Of a stretch of 16,915 nucleotides of DNA, positions 14,929 to 16,915 are shown in pieces (position 1 is the first letter of the stretch; each line of letters starts with the position of its first letter). The stretch covers positions 1-16,915 of the forward strand of contig VBKY01000110.1 in assembly GCA_005879255.1 (NCBI GenBank), given 5' to 3'. The stretch is from Deltaproteobacteria bacterium. GTDB lineage: Bacteria > Desulfobacterota_B > Binatia > UBA9968. The position numbers were made by a program, and so were the translations under genes. The notes below the pieces were generated by a model. It was not told where the DNA came from, did not search any database, and was given only the letters and a program-made list of their open reading frames with translations.

Positions 14929-16518
14929 CTAAATCAGGCTCCTTTTCATGTCTTTGAGAATTTCCAGTGCTGCTAAGCGGCCCGAGGCGGCCATGACACC
15001 GCCGCCTGGATGGGTACACGCGCCGCACATGTAGAGATTTTTGATCGGCGTTCGGTACTTCGCCCAGCCGGGCACCGGGCGGAGAAAAAACAGTTGGTCG
15101 AGCGTCAGCTCGCCCTGAAAAATATTTCCCTCCGTGAGACCGAATTCTTGTTCTAAGTCCCACGGGGTTACGACTTGGCGGTGAAGGATGATGTTTTTTA
15201 GGTTCGGCGCGTACTCATTCAAGGTATCGACGACGGTGTCGCCAAGCACTTCCCGTTTCTCCGGCCAGGCGCCGTTTTTTAAGTGATAAGGCGCGTATTG
15301 CACGAAGATCGACATGACATGTTTTCCCGGCGGCGCCATTGAGGGATCGAGCATGGAAGGGATGATAACGTCGAGATAGGGACGCCGTGAAAATTCGCCA
15401 TATTTCGCGTCGTCGTAAGCGCGTTCGATGTAATCGATGCTCGGGCTGATCGAAATCGCACCGGCTAAATGTGGTCCGTCGCCGGGCATACAAGTGAAAT
15501 TCGGCAGCGCGTCCAAGGCGAGATTTACCTTGGCCGACGAGCCGCGGATTTTGAAAGCGCTGACGTGATTCAAAAATTCCGGCTCGAGGTGTTGGGTGTC
15601 GACCATTTTCAAAAACGTGCGCTTGGGGTCGACGCCCGAAACGATGACTTTTGCTTCGATGTCTTCACCTGAGCTTAGAATCACCCCGCAGGCGCGACGG
15701 TTTTTGATGAGCACGTGATCGACCGCCGCCTGAGTTCTGATTTCTGCGCCGTAGTGGCGCGCGGCGTCGGCAATAACTCGGCTGATGGTTCCCATTCCTC
15801 CGCGGGCAAAACCCCAAGAACGAAATGCTCCGTCAAGTTCACCCATGTAATGATGAAGCAGAACATAAGCGGTACCTGGCGATCGCGGTCCCATAAATGT
15901 GCCTATGATGCCGCTTGCCGACATGGTGGCTTTGAGCGCCTCGGTTTCGAACCATTCGTCGAGAAAATCGGCCGAACTCATCGTCATGAGCTTGGCAAGA
16001 TCATAGAAGAGTTTTCCGCCAAGACCGCGGAAATGATTTCCCAATGTGGCCCAGCCAAAAAGATCCTTCGGATTCCACGCGGCCGGCTTTGGCGGCGTCA
16101 TAGCAAGCAGCGGTTTTACCGCCATGGCCATTTGCACCATCAGCTGGCCATATTGCTCGTAAGCTTCCGCATCGGTAACGGAGTGGCGCGCTATCTCACG
16201 GCGCGTCCTAGCGTGGTCGCCGCAGCGAAAGAGGTAATCGCCGCCGGCCAGCGGCGTGAAGGTGCTGTCCAGGGGAATTATCTCGAGGTCATACTTGGGA
16301 AGTTCCAGATCGCGGATGACCTCGGGACGGAGCAAACTGACCACATAAGAGCAGACGGAGTACTTAAAGCCGGGATAAATTTCTTCCGTAACTGTGGCGC
16401 CGCCAACAACGTGGCGACGTTCGAGCACGAGAACCCTTTTGCCGGCTTTTGCTAGATAGGCGGCAGCGGTGAGGCCGTTATGACCAGCACCAATAATGAT
16501 CGCATCGTAGTTGGCCAT
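14929..16518 (-). CDS. FAD-dependent oxidoreductase, PYROXD2 / phytoene desaturase-like (copy 1)
   Basis: A 529-residue paralogue of the next gene, alike along its whole length. YDAIIIGAGHNGLTAAAYLA has the FAD-binding GxGxxG (G10-G15), then VLERRHVVGGATVTEE. The middle has the shared SSADFLDEWFE, GPRSPGTAYVLLHHYMGE and FARGGMGTISRVIADAA blocks. The C-terminus has KNLYMCGACTHPGGGV. Length and motif order are those of complete PYROXD2-type proteins. It is the first gene of the minus-strand cluster, with ATG at 16518 and no strong ribosome site. The 104-bp gap to the divergent aminomethyltransferase gene must hold both promoters and contains a 15-bp inverted repeat. Two adjacent copies suggest tandem duplication followed by divergence, perhaps forming a two-subunit enzyme or acting on successive intermediates. 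Confidence 0.92.
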   Translation of the reverse strand: MANYDAIIIGAGHNGLTAAAYLAKAGKRVLVLERRHVVGGATVTEEIYPGFKYSVCSYVVSLLRPEVIRDLELPKYDLEIIPLDSTFTPLAGGDYLFRCGDHARTRREIARHSVTDAEAYEQYGQLMVQMAMAVKPLLAMTPPKPAAWNPKDLFGWATLGNHFRGLGGKLFYDLAKLMTMSSADFLDEWFETEALKATMSASGIIGTFMGPRSPGTAYVLLHHYMGELDGAFRSWGFARGGMGTISRVIADAARHYGAEIRTQAAVDHVLIKNRRACGVILSSGEDIEAKVIVSGVDPKRTFLKMVDTQHLEPEFLNHVSAFKIRGSSAKVNLALDALPNFTCMPGDGPHLAGAISISPSIDYIERAYDDAKYGEFSRRPYLDVIIPSMLDPSMAPPGKHVMSIFVQYAPYHLKNGAWPEKREVLGDTVVDTLNEYAPNLKNIILHRQVVTPWDLEQEFGLTEGNIFQGELTLDQLFFLRPVPGWAKYRTPIKNLYMCGACTHPGGGVMAASGRLAALEILKDMKRSLI

Positions 16519-16546
16519 GATTTGCTTAAGGGTGCATATTTGGTAA

Positions 16547-16615
16547 TTTCAACTGCGAAGTCAACGCGACAGGCAGCTTTTCATTGAGTCCAAAATCCAA
16601 ACTTCGCAATTGAAA
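16547..16615. promoter_or_regulatory. 15-bp inverted repeat in the divergent control region
   Basis: TTTCAACTGCGAAGT (16547-16561) and ACTTCGCAATTGAAA (16601-16615) pair at 14 of 15 positions across a 39-bp spacer. The second arm ends seven bases before the aminomethyltransferase ATG. It could be a paired operator for a regulator of the catabolic cluster or a leader hairpin. The inner sequence contains CAAAATCCAAA, similar to units of the repeat at 4935-5137, so a short dispersed repeat is a third option. Confidence 0.4.
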
Positions 16616-16622
16616 ATAACCG

Positions 16623-16915
16623 ATGCCTATCGGCACGCCCTTCCACACACGAACGTCGGCTTTGTGCGCGAGCCAGAACTGGCGCACGTGGTCCGGTTAC
16701 TTTGTCGCCAGCTCGTACGATGTGGTGCATGATTACGAATATCATGCGATTCGCAACTCGGCTGGGCTGATCGATGTCTCGCCACTCTACAAATATGACG
16801 TTCGAGGCAAAGATGCTTTGAAGCTGGTAAATCGCGTGATCACTCGCGACGCCGCGAAATGCGCGGTGGGGCAAGCGCTCTATTCATGTCTCTGTGAAGA
16901 TGATGGTGCCGTGAT
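16623..16915 (+). CDS. GcvT-like aminomethyltransferase family protein, 5' part
   Basis: The gene starts at ATG 16623 and is still open at the window end (97 complete codons). The product begins MPIGTPFHTRTSALCAS, then NWRTWSGYFVASSYDVVHDY, YHAIRNSAGLIDVSPLYKYD, VRGKDALKLVNRVITRDAAK and CAVGQALYSCLCEDDGAVI. The block AGLIDVSPLYKYDVRGKDA matches the start of the glycine-cleavage T-protein fold, where a tetrahydrofolate-dependent enzyme accepts a one-carbon unit from an aminomethyl or methyl group. The N-terminus with PFHTRTSALC is like a stand-alone aminomethyltransferase-family branch rather than classical GcvT. It is transcribed divergently from the two FAD oxidoreductases. No clear ribosome site is visible. 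The substrate cannot be told from this fragment. Confidence 0.88.
   Translation, partial: MPIGTPFHTRTSALCASQNWRTWSGYFVASSYDVVHDYEYHAIRNSAGLIDVSPLYKYDVRGKDALKLVNRVITRDAAKCAVGQALYSCLCEDDGAV

Noticed and set aside
15715..16455. A 246-residue plus-strand frame
   Set aside because: It is antisense to the first PYROXD2-type gene, whose motifs are complete; long antisense frames are expected from the codon use here.
1..16915. CRISPR array, tRNA, rRNA, insertion sequence or integrase
   Set aside because: No regularly spaced repeats, no tRNA or rRNA signature, and no transposase or integrase protein motifs were found on either strand.

Overview
This 16.9 kb window looks like chromosomal DNA of an uncultured, GC-moderate, Gram-negative-type soil or sediment bacterium. 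That rests on scattered housekeeping genes, a catabolic cluster rich in FAH, VOC and PYROXD2-type proteins, and a GATTTCGGATTT-style dispersed repeat, a combination I associate with deltaproteobacterial or Binatota-like and Rokubacteria-like genomes. The taxon is an inference; there is no rRNA or tRNA to anchor it.

Layout. (1) 1-5620, housekeeping: an MFS exporter (+), then on the minus strand a membrane-anchored M23 peptidase, RadC, an RlmI-like rRNA methyltransferase and MoaC. A large imperfect inverted repeat lies in the radC leader and a dispersed repeat lies between the methyltransferase and moaC. (2) 5663-7883, trxB (+) and what follows it. Directly after trxB sits an 81-bp site with the architecture of an integron attC site. 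It ends a minus-strand cassette-like module: a truncated SIR2-like gene overlapping a HEPN-type gene that is frameshifted at a run of seven C. About 1.27 kb past the trxB end lies a second, diverged copy of the last codons of trxB, so the module looks inserted at the trxB 3' end. This is the most unusual part of the window. (3) 7880-9614, small minus-strand genes: a conserved hypothetical protein, a DUF486 membrane-protein pseudogene with two frameshifts, a secreted thermonuclease-like protein and a secreted DUF5329-like protein. (4) 9666-16518, a minus-strand catabolic cluster read from high to low coordinates: two tandem PYROXD2-type FAD oxidoreductases, two FAH-family proteins with overlapping ends (one lacking the usual metal ligands), a two-module VOC protein and an isochorismatase-fold protein lacking the usual cysteine. 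A GcvT-like aminomethyltransferase starts divergently at 16623 and runs off the window.

How the genes may work together. The cluster has the logic of a pathway that oxidises a substrate (FAD enzymes), possibly opens a ring (VOC) and hydrolyses C-C or amide bonds (FAH, isochorismatase fold). The divergent folate-dependent enzyme suggests a one-carbon or N-methyl group may be involved. The substrate cannot be read from the sequence. The SIR2-like plus HEPN pair has the domain make-up of NAD-depleting or RNA-cleaving defence modules, but both genes appear damaged in this copy.
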